Positions 26,712 to 36,297 are shown, numbered from the stretch's first letter. The stretch is 64,000 nucleotides of DNA from Mycobacterium pinniadriaticum (GCF_026242045.1 NZ_JAPJDO010000007.1:62001-126000); one strand, 5' to 3'. Notes: generated from the letters alone by a model not told the origin. Program-made: numbers and translations.

Positions 26712-28277
26712 TCAGGCGGTTGCGCGCAGGCTCAAGGAGAGCAGCAGCCGGACGTCGGGATCGGCCAGGGAGGTCGACAGCATCTGCTCGATGCGGCGGA
26801 CCCGATAGCGGACGGTGTTGGGGTGCACGTGCAGCGTCGCAGCCGCCGCCGCCACGTCCCCGAAACTGTCCAGGTATACCTGCAGCGTCTCGGCGAGTAC
26901 CGGCTCGGCGTCTCGCAGCCGTCGTATCCGCGGATCAACCAGCCGGGGGTCGGCGCCGACCAGAGTCACGATCTCGTCGAGCAACACCGTCGTGCGCGCC
27001 TCGGCCAACGTCGTCACTTGACCGAACACCGGGTGGCGCTGCGCACTGTCGAAGACCCGGTCGATCTCTCGCCGGGCGCCTGCGACGGCCGCCAGGCCCC
27101 CGATCGGAGCCGCGATCACCGCGCGCAGGTCCAGGCCGAGTTCGGTGTGTAGCGAAGCGATCGTGCCGCGGATCCACGACACGACCGCGGCGGTGCGCCC
27201 CGAGTCCGGCAACACCACATAGACCCGCGACCCGTTGGCGGCAACCTGTGCGTCGGGGCGAAAAGCACTGGCGCTCAACGCCAGAACATCCGCGGTGCGG
27301 GGATGCGCATCGGTGGTGGCAAAGCCGATCACGGCTGCCCGCCCGTCGGGGATGACGCCGAGTTCGCGGGCCAGGGCGGTGATCTCCGTGCCGTCCGCCT
27401 CGGCCAGCCCGAGCAGCTGCTGCACGGCCAGGAGGTGCGCCGACGGTCGGGCGGCCAGCCGGGCGATGATCCGGGCGGCCAGCACCGCGGCCCCGCGCAG
27501 CACGTCCTCGGCGTCGTCGGCCAGCGGCCGCGAGCCCTGCTGAACCCAGATGGTGCCGGCGAAGGTCTCGCGACCCGGATCCTGGCGATGGATGCCGATC
27601 GCCAGCCGCGGTCGTAGTCCCAACTCGGGTCGCTCTTCCACCGTCACCACATCGGTACCCGCGCGAAGCCGGTCGAAGATTCCCCACTGGGCGATCCAGC
27701 GTAGGTGCTCCGCCGGTCCGGCGCGTCCCAGAATCGAGAGCCGCCGCAACTCGTCGGCCTCCTCGTTGGACGCCGAATACGCCAGCACATGCGACTGCGC
27801 GTCCTCGATGCTGACCATGCCGTGGGTGCGGTCGGCGATCGACTGCGCCAGGGCGAAGAGGTCGGTGCCGGTGTCCGTCACCGAATCGGTCCGCCGGTGC
27901 TCGAAGACGTGGTTGACCAGGCGATACAACCGCTCCCAGCGCGCTTTCGGGTCCACCGCGACGACGGCTGTGCCCGCCGCGGCCGCCCGCGCGACGACGG
28001 CATCGGACGGCTCCTTGACGAACACGGCCGCCGGCGGGCCGTGCGCGGCGATCTGGCGGTCCAACCATCGGATGGCGTCGGCATCCGAGATTCCCAGCAG
28101 AAAGAACACGTCGGCCGAGCCGGCGCCGACCGACAGGCCCAATCGCACGTCGTCGGCGTCGATCAGCGCGGCCGACCGCACCTCGCGATCCAGACCGCGC
28201 GGTGCCTCGACAAGGCAGACCATGGCCGCATCCAGGGCCAACAGCAGTTGGCCCAGCCCGACGCCAGCCTCACGCAT
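26712..28277 (-). CDS. pruC: PucR-family regulator of proline catabolism PruC
   Basis: This 521-residue regulator sits divergent to pruA-putA, the same arrangement as Rv1186c, which activates proline use in M. tuberculosis. An N-terminal purine-catabolism-like sensing domain is followed by a GGDEF-like middle region. At the C-terminus is the PucR helix-turn-helix (LHVHPNTVRYRVRRIEQML, about 488-506). The ATG at 28277 follows TAGTAT by eight bases, so a leaderless mRNA is likely; TTG at 28298 is the alternative. The 84 bases between the two divergent starts should hold its operator. Confidence 0.88.
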   Translation of the reverse strand: MREAGVGLGQLLLALDAAMVCLVEAPRGLDREVRSAALIDADDVRLGLSVGAGSADVFFLLGISDADAIRWLDRQIAAHGPPAAVFVKEPSDAVVARAAAAGTAVVAVDPKARWERLYRLVNHVFEHRRTDSVTDTGTDLFALAQSIADRTHGMVSIEDAQSHVLAYSASNEEADELRRLSILGRAGPAEHLRWIAQWGIFDRLRAGTDVVTVEERPELGLRPRLAIGIHRQDPGRETFAGTIWVQQGSRPLADDAEDVLRGAAVLAARIIARLAARPSAHLLAVQQLLGLAEADGTEITALARELGVIPDGRAAVIGFATTDAHPRTADVLALSASAFRPDAQVAANGSRVYVVLPDSGRTAAVVSWIRGTIASLHTELGLDLRAVIAAPIGGLAAVAGARREIDRVFDSAQRHPVFGQVTTLAEARTTVLLDEIVTLVGADPRLVDPRIRRLRDAEPVLAETLQVYLDSFGDVAAAAATLHVHPNTVRYRVRRIEQMLSTSLADPDVRLLLSLSLRATA

Positions 28278-28361
28278 ATTGTCGGATACTACTAGCAAGG
28301 CTGTGAGGTCTTGTCTGATCAGCTAACAGATTCCTGCGTGCCGCGCGCAATCCTGTAGTGC

Positions 28362-29999
28362 ATGGACGCCCGCACCGAAGTTCCCGTGCCCGCCAACGAG
28401 CCGGTTCACGAATACGCACCAGGTTCTGCCGAGCGGGACCGCCTGACCGCGGCCCTGCACGATCTGTCCGCACACCCCATCGACCTGCCGCACGTCATCG
28501 GCGGCCGCCACCACCTCGGCGACGGCGAGCGCATCGACGTCGTCCAGCCGCATCGCCACAGCGCCCGGCTCGGCACCCTGTCCAACGGCACCACCGCTGA
28601 TGCCGCCGCAGCTGTCGAGGCGGCGATGACCGCCAAACGCGAGTGGGCCGCCACCCCGTTCGACGAACGCGCAGCGGTGTTCCTGCGCGCGGCCGACCTG
28701 CTGTCCGGCCCCTGGCGGGAGAAGATCGCCGCGGCGACCATGCTGGGCCAATCCAAGACGGCCTATCAGGCCGAGATCGACGCTCCGTGTGAACTGGTCG
28801 ACTTCTGGCGCTTCAACGTCGCCTTCGCCCGCCAGATCCTGGCCCAGCAGCCGATCAGCGGCCCGGGCGTATGGAACCGCACCGACTACCGCCCCCTGGA
28901 CGGCTTCGTCTATGCCGTCACGCCGTTCAACTTCACCGCGATAGCCGGCAACCTGCCGACCGCACCGGCGCTGATGGGCAACACCGTGGTGTGGAAACCG
29001 TCGATCACCCAGACCTTCGCCGCCTACCTGACAATGCAGCTGCTCGAAGCCGCCGGGCTGCCGCCCGGGGTGATCAATCTGGTCGCCGGTGACGGGTACG
29101 CGGTCTCCGATGTGGTGCTGGCCGACAGCCGACTTTCCGGCATCCACTTCACCGGGTCCACCGCCACGTTCCAGCACCTGTGGCGCGAGGTGGGAATCCG
29201 CATCGCCGACTACGACAGCTACCCGCGTCTGGTCGGGGAGACCGGCGGCAAAGACTTCGTCGTCGCGCACACGTCGGCCAACCCGGATGTCTTGCGCACA
29301 GCACTGATTCGCGGAGCCTTCGACTATCAAGGGCAGAAGTGCTCGGCCGCCTCGCGGGCGTTCATTCCGCGCTCGGTGTGGCAGACGATGGGTGATGACT
29401 TCCTCGGCGCCACCGAGGCGCTGACCTACGGCGACGTCACAGACCTGTCGAACTACGGCGGGGCCGTCATCGACGGGCGTGCTTTCGCGAAGAATGCCCG
29501 GGCCTTGGAAAGGGCCAAGAGCGCTGCCGGCGTCACGATCGCCGTCGGCGGTGAATGCGATGACAGCGAAGGCTATTTCGTCCGTCCCACCGTCCTGCTA
29601 TCCGACGACCCGACCGACGAGGCATTCTCGACCGAGTACTTCGGGCCGATCCTGGCCGTCCACGTCTATCCCGACGACGAGTTCGACAGGGTCCTCGACG
29701 TCGTCGACGGCGGTTCGCGCTACGCGCTGACCGGCGCGGTTATCGCCGACGACCGCGCCGCCGTTCAGAGGGCGGGTGAGCGGCTGCGATTCGCCGCGGG
29801 CAATTTCTACGTCAACGACAAGCCGACCGGTGCCGTCGTCGGGCAGCAGCCGTTCGGCGGATCCCGGGCCTCGGGCACCAACGACAAGGCCGGCTCCCCG
29901 CTGAACCTGCTGCGCTGGACGTCGGCGCGCTCGGTCAAGGAGACCTTCGTCGCTCCAACCGATCACACCTACCCGCACATGGGGGAGGATCGGGCATGA
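28362..29999 (+). CDS. pruA: 1-pyrroline-5-carboxylate dehydrogenase PruA
   Basis: This 545-residue aldehyde dehydrogenase oxidises glutamate-semialdehyde (from pyrroline-5-carboxylate) to glutamate with NAD, the second step of proline breakdown. The catalytic cysteine is Cys327 in GQKCSAASR. The general-base glutamate is in LVGETGGKD, and the oxyanion-side asparagine in TPFNFTAIAGN. Length equals the M. tuberculosis enzyme (about 543). It forms an ATGA start/stop overlap with the proline dehydrogenase gene downstream, so the two steps are made together and the reactive intermediate can be passed on. Confidence 0.95.
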   Translation: MDARTEVPVPANEPVHEYAPGSAERDRLTAALHDLSAHPIDLPHVIGGRHHLGDGERIDVVQPHRHSARLGTLSNGTTADAAAAVEAAMTAKREWAATPFDERAAVFLRAADLLSGPWREKIAAATMLGQSKTAYQAEIDAPCELVDFWRFNVAFARQILAQQPISGPGVWNRTDYRPLDGFVYAVTPFNFTAIAGNLPTAPALMGNTVVWKPSITQTFAAYLTMQLLEAAGLPPGVINLVAGDGYAVSDVVLADSRLSGIHFTGSTATFQHLWREVGIRIADYDSYPRLVGETGGKDFVVAHTSANPDVLRTALIRGAFDYQGQKCSAASRAFIPRSVWQTMGDDFLGATEALTYGDVTDLSNYGGAVIDGRAFAKNARALERAKSAAGVTIAVGGECDDSEGYFVRPTVLLSDDPTDEAFSTEYFGPILAVHVYPDDEFDRVLDVVDGGSRYALTGAVIADDRAAVQRAGERLRFAAGNFYVNDKPTGAVVGQQPFGGSRASGTNDKAGSPLNLLRWTSARSVKETFVAPTDHTYPHMGEDRA

Positions 30000-30958
30000 G
30001 TGCCTTCAGCCGCGTCGCGCGACCGGCCATCCTGGCCGCGAGTCGCTCAAACCGGTTACGCCACAGTGCGGAACGGATGCCCATCGCACGTGACGTCGTC
30101 GGCCGGTTCGTGCCGGGCGAAACCGTCGACGATGCGCTGAGGGCAACCTCCGTGCTGCGGGACTCGCAGCGCCTGGTCAGCATCGACTACCTCGGCGAGG
30201 ATGTCACCGATGCCGACGCCGCCGAGGCAACCGTCAAGGCCTACCTGCAATTGCTCGATGCGCTGGGCGCGCGGGGGGAGCGCCGGGAGGCGGAGGTGCG
30301 TCCGCTGGAGGTGTCGCTGAAACTATCCGCTCTCGGCCAGGCTTTGCCCGCCGACGGCGACAAGATCGCCTTCGAGAATGCCCATGCCATCTGTGAGCGG
30401 GCGCACCAGGTCGGCGCGTGGGTCACCGTCGACGCCGAGGACCACACCACCACCGACTCGACGTTGTCGATCGTGCGCGAGCTGCGCAGCGAGTTTGATT
30501 GGGTGGGAACGGTTCTGCAGGCCTATCTGAAACGTACGGAGAGCGACTGCGCCGAGTTCGCGGCGGCGGGGGCGCGGATCCGGTTGTGCAAAGGCGCCTA
30601 CGACGAACCGGCATCGGTCGCTTATCGGGACGCGGGCGAGGTCACCGAGTCCTACCTGCGCTGCCTGCGCGTCCTGATGGCGGGCAGCGGCTATCCGATG
30701 GTCGCCTCCCACGACCCCGTCGTCATCGGCGGCGCCGGCGAGCTGGCCCGGGAATCCGGTCGTGGCGTGGACGGATTCGAATACCAGATGCTCTACGGAA
30801 TCCGCGATGTCGAGCAGCGCCGGCTGGCCGCCGAGGGCAACCACGTGCGGGTGTACGTGCCGTTCGGCACCCAGTGGTACGGCTACTTCGTCCGCCGACT
30901 TGCCGAACGCCCGGCCAACCTGATGTTCTTCCTGCGGGCACTGGCGCACCGGCACTGA
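29996..30958 (+). CDS. putA: Proline dehydrogenase (monofunctional)
   Basis: This 320-residue FAD-dependent TIM-barrel enzyme oxidises proline to pyrroline-5-carboxylate and passes electrons to the respiratory quinone pool. Conserved blocks are DAEDHTTTDSTL, RLCKGAYDEPASVAY and the C-terminal YVPFGTQWYGYFVRRLAERP, where the RRxxER-like arginines bind the proline carboxylate. It is the Rv1188 (pruB/putA) orthologue. The ATG overlaps the pruA stop by four bases. A 16-bp perfect stem-loop follows the stop. Confidence 0.93.
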   Translation: MSAFSRVARPAILAASRSNRLRHSAERMPIARDVVGRFVPGETVDDALRATSVLRDSQRLVSIDYLGEDVTDADAAEATVKAYLQLLDALGARGERREAEVRPLEVSLKLSALGQALPADGDKIAFENAHAICERAHQVGAWVTVDAEDHTTTDSTLSIVRELRSEFDWVGTVLQAYLKRTESDCAEFAAAGARIRLCKGAYDEPASVAYRDAGEVTESYLRCLRVLMAGSGYPMVASHDPVVIGGAGELARESGRGVDGFEYQMLYGIRDVEQRRLAAEGNHVRVYVPFGTQWYGYFVRRLAERPANLMFFLRALAHRH

Positions 30959-30967
30959 CCGCGCAAA

Positions 30968-31023
30968 CGATTCAGAACTGAGAGCGACGATTCCTCGACA
31001 ATCTCGGTCTCAGTTCTGAATCG
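30968..31023. terminator. Perfect 16-bp stem-loop between convergent genes (repeat family A)
   Basis: CGATTCAGAACTGAGA (30968-30983) and TCTCAGTTCTGAATCG (31008-31023) pair perfectly around a 24-base loop. The right arm contains the stop codon of the convergent acyltransferase gene (31010-31012). CAGAACTxAGAGCGACGATT is shared with the element at 2264-2326. No U-tract is present. Confidence 0.65.
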
Positions 31024-32317
31024 ATGTGCGCAGGCTGCGTGAGGGTGTCAACGCCACCAGCGCCACGCCGACGGCGAATCCGACACTGGTAGCGGTGGGG
31101 AATCGCCCGTCGGGTGCGAACCCGAGGGAAGCGAACACCGAGATCGTGACGGCTATCGCGACGGTGCCGGCGAAAAGCAGGACCTCGCCCAGTAGGGGCG
31201 GGATGCCAACCGTCATGGTGGGCAGTGGCGCGGAGAACAACCCGCGCCCCCACCACAACAAGGCCAGCTCGACGGCCGCCACCACCGCCAGGATCGCCAC
31301 CCACTCCAGCCGGAACCACCACCAGGCCGAAGTGCCGACCGTCGGTTGCGGCAGCAGTCCGGTCGGATACCCGGCCAGCGCTACGATCACCACCGGCACC
31401 ATGTGCCAGAGGTAGAGCGCCATCACATTGTCGTTCGCGATCGCCAGAATGCGTTGGGCACGCCGTGATTCCAGCGCCCGGTTTACCGCCGGCGCGGCAG
31501 CCAGCGCCAGCCCGGCCTGGACTCCGCCGAGCGCCAGCAGCGCCAGGTTGGGCGGGCCGGTGTTGTTCACCACAGCCCCGGGAACACCGATCATGCTCAC
31601 CGGATAGGGCCCCACGGTCACCAGCAGAAGCAACACGATTGCCGAACATGCGGCCAGCGCGATCGCGACCCGCCCGCGCACCATGCCGTCGTGCCAGGCG
31701 ATTCCGAGCTGGTAGAGCACCGCCCACACCAGCAGATGGTTCAGCCAGCCCACGTACGGCAAGTGGGCCCCGATGGTCGCCACGTCGACCAGGACGACCA
31801 CTGCCGTCGTCACCACCGGAACCCACAGACCCCAGCGCCGGTGCGCGGCCACCGCAACCGGCGTCAGCGCGACCACCAGCACGTAGATCCCGAGGAACCA
31901 CAGATGCATGGCCACCGCCCAGGCGCCGAAGTCCAGTTCCGAGCCGGCCACCCCGACCCGGCCCAGCACGGCCACCACGAGCAGCGCGAACGTGACGTAG
32001 ACCGCCGTCGGCCCCAGCGGGCGGACCAGCCGGCGGCGCAGCCAGGCCTGCCGGGATTCGTCGGCACTGCGCTGGGTCCACGACACCGCGCTGGCATAAC
32101 CGGCCACCACGAAGAACACCGGCACCACCTGGAAGATCCAGGTCAGCCACTGCGTCCAGGGCATCTCGACGAGCGGGTTCTCCCGCCAGAACGCTCCGTC
32201 GGAGAAGCTCAGCGCCGCCGTCACCCAGTGCCCGATGACCACGAGCAGCAATGCGCACACCCGATACAGATCCATCGAGTGGTTGCGCGTCGCCGTCGTC
32301 GCCACAGTGTCAGTCAT
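31010..32317 (-). CDS. Acyltransferase-3 family membrane protein
   Basis: This 435-residue integral membrane protein has around ten hydrophobic helices and belongs to the acyltransferase-3 (OafA/NodX) family, which acylates sugars, lipids or surface polymers. The family N-terminus is seen as MDLYRVCALLLVVIGHW (the histidine of VIGHW is the usual catalytic residue) followed by FFVVAGYASAVSW. Its acceptor is unknown. It is not at this place in M. tuberculosis, where sigI follows putA. The stop lies inside the stem-loop shared with putA. Confidence 0.85.
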   Translation of the reverse strand: MTDTVATTATRNHSMDLYRVCALLLVVIGHWVTAALSFSDGAFWRENPLVEMPWTQWLTWIFQVVPVFFVVAGYASAVSWTQRSADESRQAWLRRRLVRPLGPTAVYVTFALLVVAVLGRVGVAGSELDFGAWAVAMHLWFLGIYVLVVALTPVAVAAHRRWGLWVPVVTTAVVVLVDVATIGAHLPYVGWLNHLLVWAVLYQLGIAWHDGMVRGRVAIALAACSAIVLLLLVTVGPYPVSMIGVPGAVVNNTGPPNLALLALGGVQAGLALAAAPAVNRALESRRAQRILAIANDNVMALYLWHMVPVVIVALAGYPTGLLPQPTVGTSAWWWFRLEWVAILAVVAAVELALLWWGRGLFSAPLPTMTVGIPPLLGEVLLFAGTVAIAVTISVFASLGFAPDGRFPTATSVGFAVGVALVALTPSRSLRTSIQN

Positions 32318-32350
32318 CGCTGTCCATTGTGGGCGATGCCACGGCGGCGC

Positions 32351-32860
32351 TCAGGCCGGGAACGCCGCGACCGGCATGACGACGCTGCCGCGGCAGGGCC
32401 CCTGAGCGATATCGGTGTGCCAGGTGCCGCGCAGCGACCCGTCGGGCTGCGGCGCATAGAACGCCCAGGATGTCGCCGGACTCCACTGCTTCTGATACCC
32501 GTCGCCCAGAAAGCAGTCCCATACCCAGTCGTAAGTGGTCGCCCACTCGGAGCCGTTCCAGGCGTAGCGGGTCGGCTGCGGAATGGTGGGATTACCGGGC
32601 GCGGGGCCGTCGATCACGGTGGCCACACAACCGTTGGCCGTGCACGAGGTCGACAACGTGAACGTGGCGCCGAAGTCGTTTTCCTTCTGGTGGGTCGCCG
32701 GGCTGGTACCCGCCTTCTGCGAGGCGTAGGTGACCATCTGGTAACGCCCGTTCCAGGCCAGCGGCTGGCCGTGCGCCGAGGCGGGTGACAGCAGTCCCGC
32801 AGCGCAGATCGTCGCTGCGGCCAACAGCGTGACACTCAAACTGCGGCGGCCGGACCTCAT
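32351..32860 (-). CDS. Secreted cysteine-containing mycobacterial protein
   Basis: This 169-residue exported protein has a signal peptide (MRSGRRSLSVTLLAAATICA to about SAHG) and a mature domain with four cysteines (TSC, NGC, DCF and GPC) that may form two disulphides. Aromatic-rich blocks (YAWNGSEWATTYDWVWDC, then TSWAFYAPQPDGSLRGTWHT) suggest a compact beta domain seen in other mycobacterial secreted proteins of unknown role. GAGGAG precedes the ATG on its strand. It is 33 bases from the acyltransferase start downstream and could be co-transcribed with it. Confidence 0.75.
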   Translation of the reverse strand: MRSGRRSLSVTLLAAATICAAGLLSPASAHGQPLAWNGRYQMVTYASQKAGTSPATHQKENDFGATFTLSTSCTANGCVATVIDGPAPGNPTIPQPTRYAWNGSEWATTYDWVWDCFLGDGYQKQWSPATSWAFYAPQPDGSLRGTWHTDIAQGPCRGSVVMPVAAFPA

Positions 32861-32958
32861 GACTCCTCACTGACGACGTTCAAAAGGCATGTCGATGCGA
32901 ACACCAAGCGTAGCCGTCAGTAAACCTCAGGCGTCACATCTGCAACATGACGCGCCGG

Positions 32959-33504
32959 TCAGGATCCGATCCGCTCTCTGAGCAGCAACAGTCCGTACGC
33001 GGCGATCGACTGGGCGTCGGTGATCTCGCCGGAGCGGACCATGTCCTCGAACCGGCTGCGCTCGAACCATGCGAAGTGCATGTCCTGTTCCTCGTGCTCA
33101 CGGTCGTGCTCGCCCTCGGTGATATCGGTGGCCAGGAAAACGGAGCCGCGCTGACTGCTCATCCCCGCAGCGATGTCGAGGCGGCCCAGCACCACGAACG
33201 AGCCAGCGGTCAGGCCGGTCTCCTCGCGCAGCTCGCGGGCGGCCAGTTCGGCCGGTGCGACCTCGGCCCGGCCCGGGGCGGTGCCTTGGGGGAATTCCCA
33301 GCGGCGTTCACCCAGTGGGTACCGGTACTGCTCGACCAACGCCAGCCGATCGCCGTCGACGGCGATGATCAGCGCGTAGTCGGGCTTGTCGACCACTCCG
33401 TAGATACCGGTGGAACCGTCCGGCCGCCGGACGACGTCCTCACGCACGGTCAGCCAGTTGTTGCGGTACACCTCGCGCGACGAGACCTGGGTGGTGGGCT
33501 TCAC
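32959..33504 (-). CDS. Nudix hydrolase, ADP-ribose pyrophosphatase type
   Basis: This 181-residue Nudix enzyme has the box reading EFPQGTAPGRAEVAPAELA followed by ARELREETGLT, with the usual glycine of the box and REUxEExG kept. An upstream block (YALIIAVDGDRLALVEQYRYP) matches the NudF-like ADP-ribose pyrophosphatase subfamily, which cleaves ADP-ribose or nucleotide sugars. The GTG at 33504 begins KPTTQVSSREVY, and GATACT lies six bases before it. The start is 30 bases from the divergent fadD36 start. Longer upstream frames overlap fadD36 and are not credible. Confidence 0.82.
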   Translation of the reverse strand: MKPTTQVSSREVYRNNWLTVREDVVRRPDGSTGIYGVVDKPDYALIIAVDGDRLALVEQYRYPLGERRWEFPQGTAPGRAEVAPAELAARELREETGLTAGSFVVLGRLDIAAGMSSQRGSVFLATDITEGEHDREHEEQDMHFAWFERSRFEDMVRSGEITDAQSIAAYGLLLLRERIGS

Positions 33505-33534
33505 CAGGCCAGTATCTTCGGTAGCCTCGCTGGC
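33505..33534. promoter_or_regulatory. Compact divergent leaderless promoters (Nudix gene / fadD36)
   Basis: Only 30 bases separate the two start codons. On the plus strand TAGCCT (33522-33527) ends seven bases before GTG 33535. On the minus strand GATACT ends six bases before GTG 33504. Both -10 boxes must therefore compete or interleave in this short space. Confidence 0.5.
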
Positions 33535-34941
33535 GTGCTGCTGGCCTCCTTGAATCCGGCCGCCGTCGCCGCCGGAGCCGATATCGGCGACGCCGTGCGT
33601 ATCGACGGCACCGTGCTGTCGCGTAGCGACCTCGTCGGAGCGGCCACCTCGGTGGCCGAGCGGGTCGGCGGCGCCGGCCGGGTTGCCGTGCTTGCCACTC
33701 CCGCTGCCGCGACAGTGCTGGCGGTGGCCGGCTGCCTGATCGCCGGGGTGCCGTTCGTGCCGGTGCCCGCCGACGTCGGCATCGCCGAGCGGACACACAT
33801 CCTGACCGATTCCGGTGCCCAGGCCTGGCTGGGGGAGCAGCCCGCCGACCTCGGTGGGCTGCCGCACATACCGGTCCGGCTGCATGCGCGCTCGTGGCAT
33901 CGTTACGCCGAGCCGCCGTCGGACGCCACCGCGATGATCATGTACACCTCCGGCACCACCGGCCTGCCCAAGGGAGTGCTGATCAGCCGGCGGGCGATCG
34001 CCGCCGACATCGACGCACTCGCCGATGCGTGGCAGTGGACACCCCACGACACACTTGTGCACGGGCTGCCACTGTTCCACGTCCACGGTCTGATCCTTGG
34101 ACTGCTCGGCTCGCTGCGGGTGGGAAACCGCTTCGTGCACACCGGAAAACCGACCCCGACCGGTTATGCCGCCGCCGGCGGCACGCTGTATTTCGGCGTC
34201 CCCACCGTGTGGTCGCGGGTGGTGGCCGATACCGCCGCCGCGCGCGCGCTTTCCTCGGCGCGGCTGCTGGTGTCGGGCAGTGCGCCGCTGCCGGTTCCGG
34301 TTTTCGACAGGCTTGTCGAACTCACCGGTCACGCGCCCGTCGAGCGGTACGGCAGCACCGAATCCCTGATCACCTTGAGCACCAGGGCCGACGGCGAGCG
34401 CCGACCCGGGTGGGTCGGCCTGCCGCTGACCGGGGTGCAGACCCGGTTGGTGCGCGAGGATGGTTCGATCGCCGCACATGACGGGGAAACCATTGGCAGC
34501 CTTCACCTCAAGGCGCCCACCCTGTTCGACGGCTACCTCAACCGGCCCGACGCCACGGCCGAGTCGTTCGATCCCGACGGCTGGTATCGCACCGGCGACG
34601 CGGCTGTCATCGACGACGGCGGTATGCACCGCATCGTCGGGCGTGAATCGGTGGATTTGATCAAGTCTGGCGGCTTCCGGGTCGGGGCGGGTGAAGTGGA
34701 GACGGTGCTACTGGGCCATTCCGGGGTCGACGAGGTGGCCGTGGTCGGCCTGCCCGACCCCGACCTCGGTCAGCGGATCGTCGCGTTCGTGGTCGGCGAT
34801 GCGAAGCCGGATGAACTGATTGATTTTGTGGCGCAGCAGCTTTCGATCCACAAGCGCCCGCGGGAGGTGCGGCTGGTCGATTCGCTGCCGCGCAACGCGA
34901 TGGGCAAGGTGGTCAAGAAGGAGCTGATGACATGGGAATGA
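33535..34941 (+). CDS. fadD36: Fatty-acyl-CoA synthetase FadD36
   Basis: This 468-residue member of the ANL adenylating superfamily activates a carboxylic acid as acyl-AMP and then acyl-CoA. The AMP-binding P-loop reads MYTSGTTGLPKGV. The acceptor motif is ERYGSTESL, the hinge is YRTGDAAVID, and the catalytic lysine near the end is in LPRNAMGKVVKK. Protein sequence and start (LLASLNPAAVAAG) match Rv1193. The substrate is not known. The gene overlaps the VOC protein gene by 10 bases. Its leaderless -10 box (TAGCCT) supports the GTG start. Confidence 0.92.
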   Translation: MLLASLNPAAVAAGADIGDAVRIDGTVLSRSDLVGAATSVAERVGGAGRVAVLATPAAATVLAVAGCLIAGVPFVPVPADVGIAERTHILTDSGAQAWLGEQPADLGGLPHIPVRLHARSWHRYAEPPSDATAMIMYTSGTTGLPKGVLISRRAIAADIDALADAWQWTPHDTLVHGLPLFHVHGLILGLLGSLRVGNRFVHTGKPTPTGYAAAGGTLYFGVPTVWSRVVADTAAARALSSARLLVSGSAPLPVPVFDRLVELTGHAPVERYGSTESLITLSTRADGERRPGWVGLPLTGVQTRLVREDGSIAAHDGETIGSLHLKAPTLFDGYLNRPDATAESFDPDGWYRTGDAAVIDDGGMHRIVGRESVDLIKSGGFRVGAGEVETVLLGHSGVDEVAVVGLPDPDLGQRIVAFVVGDAKPDELIDFVAQQLSIHKRPREVRLVDSLPRNAMGKVVKKELMTWE

Positions 34942-35279
34942 GGTTCAGCGAGATCTGCGTCGACGCCCATGACATCCATGCGCTGTCGACGTGGTGGTCG
35001 ACGGTGCTGGGCTGGCCGGCCGAGCCGACCGAGGATGGTGACGTGGTGCTGCGCGCACCCGCCGGCGCCGGGCCGGACTGGCTGTTCTTGGCGGTGCCGG
35101 ATGACAAGGTGGTCAAGAACCGCATCCATTTCGACTTCACGCCGGCCGATCAGCAGACCGAAGTCGATCGCGTGCTGGCGTTGGGCGCGCGCCGCGTCGA
35201 TATCGGCCAAGGCGAGCAGAGCTGGGTGGTGCTGGCCGACCCCGAGGGCAATGAGTTCTGCATCCTGTCGGGGGATTAG
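34932..35279 (+). CDS. VOC/glyoxalase-like protein
   Basis: This 115-residue protein of the vicinal-oxygen-chelate fold (Glyoxalase_6 type) begins MGMRFSEICVDAHD. Typical blocks are STWWSTVLGWPAEP, the histidine in RIHFDFTP and the C-terminal VLADPEGNEFCIL, with the metal-binding glutamate in DPEGNEF. Substrate is unknown. AGGAG at 34918-34922 lies inside fadD36, and the two genes overlap by 10 bases, so they are translated as a pair. Confidence 0.82.
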   Translation: MGMRFSEICVDAHDIHALSTWWSTVLGWPAEPTEDGDVVLRAPAGAGPDWLFLAVPDDKVVKNRIHFDFTPADQQTEVDRVLALGARRVDIGQGEQSWVVLADPEGNEFCILSGD

Positions 35280-35352
35280 CGGTCCCGCGAGGGTGCGCTC
35301 CCGTCCGGGGTCGGCGGGGTGTCGCGGGTCGGACACGCACGCTCGACGGAGA

Positions 35353-36297
35353 CTAGTTGGCGTGCAGAGCCTCGTTCAGCGCGATGCCCTTGCCGTCGCG
35401 AGCCACCACTTCCACGGCTCCGGTCACCGAATTGCGGCGGAACAGAAGGTTGTTCGCGCCCGAGAACTCGCGTGCCTTGACTGTCGTCCCGTCCGGGGTG
35501 GTGACCTTGGTGCCTGCCGTCACATAGAGTCCGGCCTCGATGATGCAGTCGTCGCCCAGCGAAATGCCCAGCCCCGCATTGGCGCCCAGCAGGCAGCGCT
35601 TGCCCACTGAGATCACCTGCGTGCCGCCACCGGACAGCGTGCCCATGATCGATGCGCCGCCCCCGATATCGGAGCCGTCGTCGACCACCACGCCGGCCGA
35701 GATGCGGCCCTCGACCATCGAGGCGCCCAGCGTGCCGGCGTTGAAGTTCACGAATCCCTCATGCATGACAGTGGTGCCCGGAGCCAGGTGGGCACCCAAC
35801 CGCACCCGGTCGGCGTCGGCGATGCGCACCCCGGTCGGCACCACATAGTCGACCATCCTCGGGAACTTGTCGATGCCGTATACCGTCACCGGGCCGCGAC
35901 GACGCAGCCGCACCCGGACCTCCTCGAAGCCCTCGATCTGGCACGGCCCGAAATTCGTCCACACCACATTGGTCAGTGCGCCGAAGATGCCGTCGAGGCT
36001 GCACCCGTGCGGCTCGACCAGCCGGTGTGAGAGCAGGTGCAGCCGCAGGTAGGCGTCGTAGGTGTCGGCCGGCTTGTCGGCCAGGTCGGCGATCACCGTG
36101 CGGACGACCACGGTTTCGACGCCTCGGGCCGCATCGGTTCCGGCCAGGGCGGCCAGGTCCTCGGGCGCGTCGTCGGCCGACAGGCGGGTACTGCCCGACG
36201 GGCTGTAGGCGCCCAGTTCCGGATCCGGGAACCAGGTATCCAGGACGGTGCCGTCCTCGGTGATGGTGGCCAGGCCGACGCCCGCAGCAGATGTCAC
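35353..36297 (-). CDS. dapD: Tetrahydrodipicolinate N-succinyltransferase DapD
   Basis: This left-handed beta-helix acyltransferase transfers succinyl from succinyl-CoA to tetrahydrodipicolinate in lysine/diaminopimelate synthesis. The hexapeptide-repeat core is clear ([20 protein letters not shown], then [14 protein letters not shown], then [20 protein letters not shown]). The mycobacterial C-terminus [11 protein letters not shown] is present. GTG at 36297 (314 residues) is preferred because TACGGT lies eight bases upstream and GGAG six bases; a GTG at 36336 would give 327 residues. It is the Rv1201c orthologue and was originally adjacent to dapE, from which an IS110 copy now separates it. 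Confidence 0.93.
   Translation of the reverse strand: MTSAAGVGLATITEDGTVLDTWFPDPELGAYSPSGSTRLSADDAPEDLAALAGTDAARGVETVVVRTVIADLADKPADTYDAYLRLHLLSHRLVEPHGCSLDGIFGALTNVVWTNFGPCQIEGFEEVRVRLRRRGPVTVYGIDKFPRMVDYVVPTGVRIADADRVRLGAHLAPGTTVMHEGFVNFNAGTLGASMVEGRISAGVVVDDGSDIGGGASIMGTLSGGGTQVISVGKRCLLGANAGLGISLGDDCIIEAGLYVTAGTKVTTPDGTTVKAREFSGANNLLFRRNSVTGAVEVVARDGKGIALNEALHAN

Noticed and set aside
35280..35352. Terminator between the VOC gene and dapD
   Set aside because: CCCGCGA and TCGCGGG pair over seven bases but with a loop of more than 30 bases; not convincing by eye.
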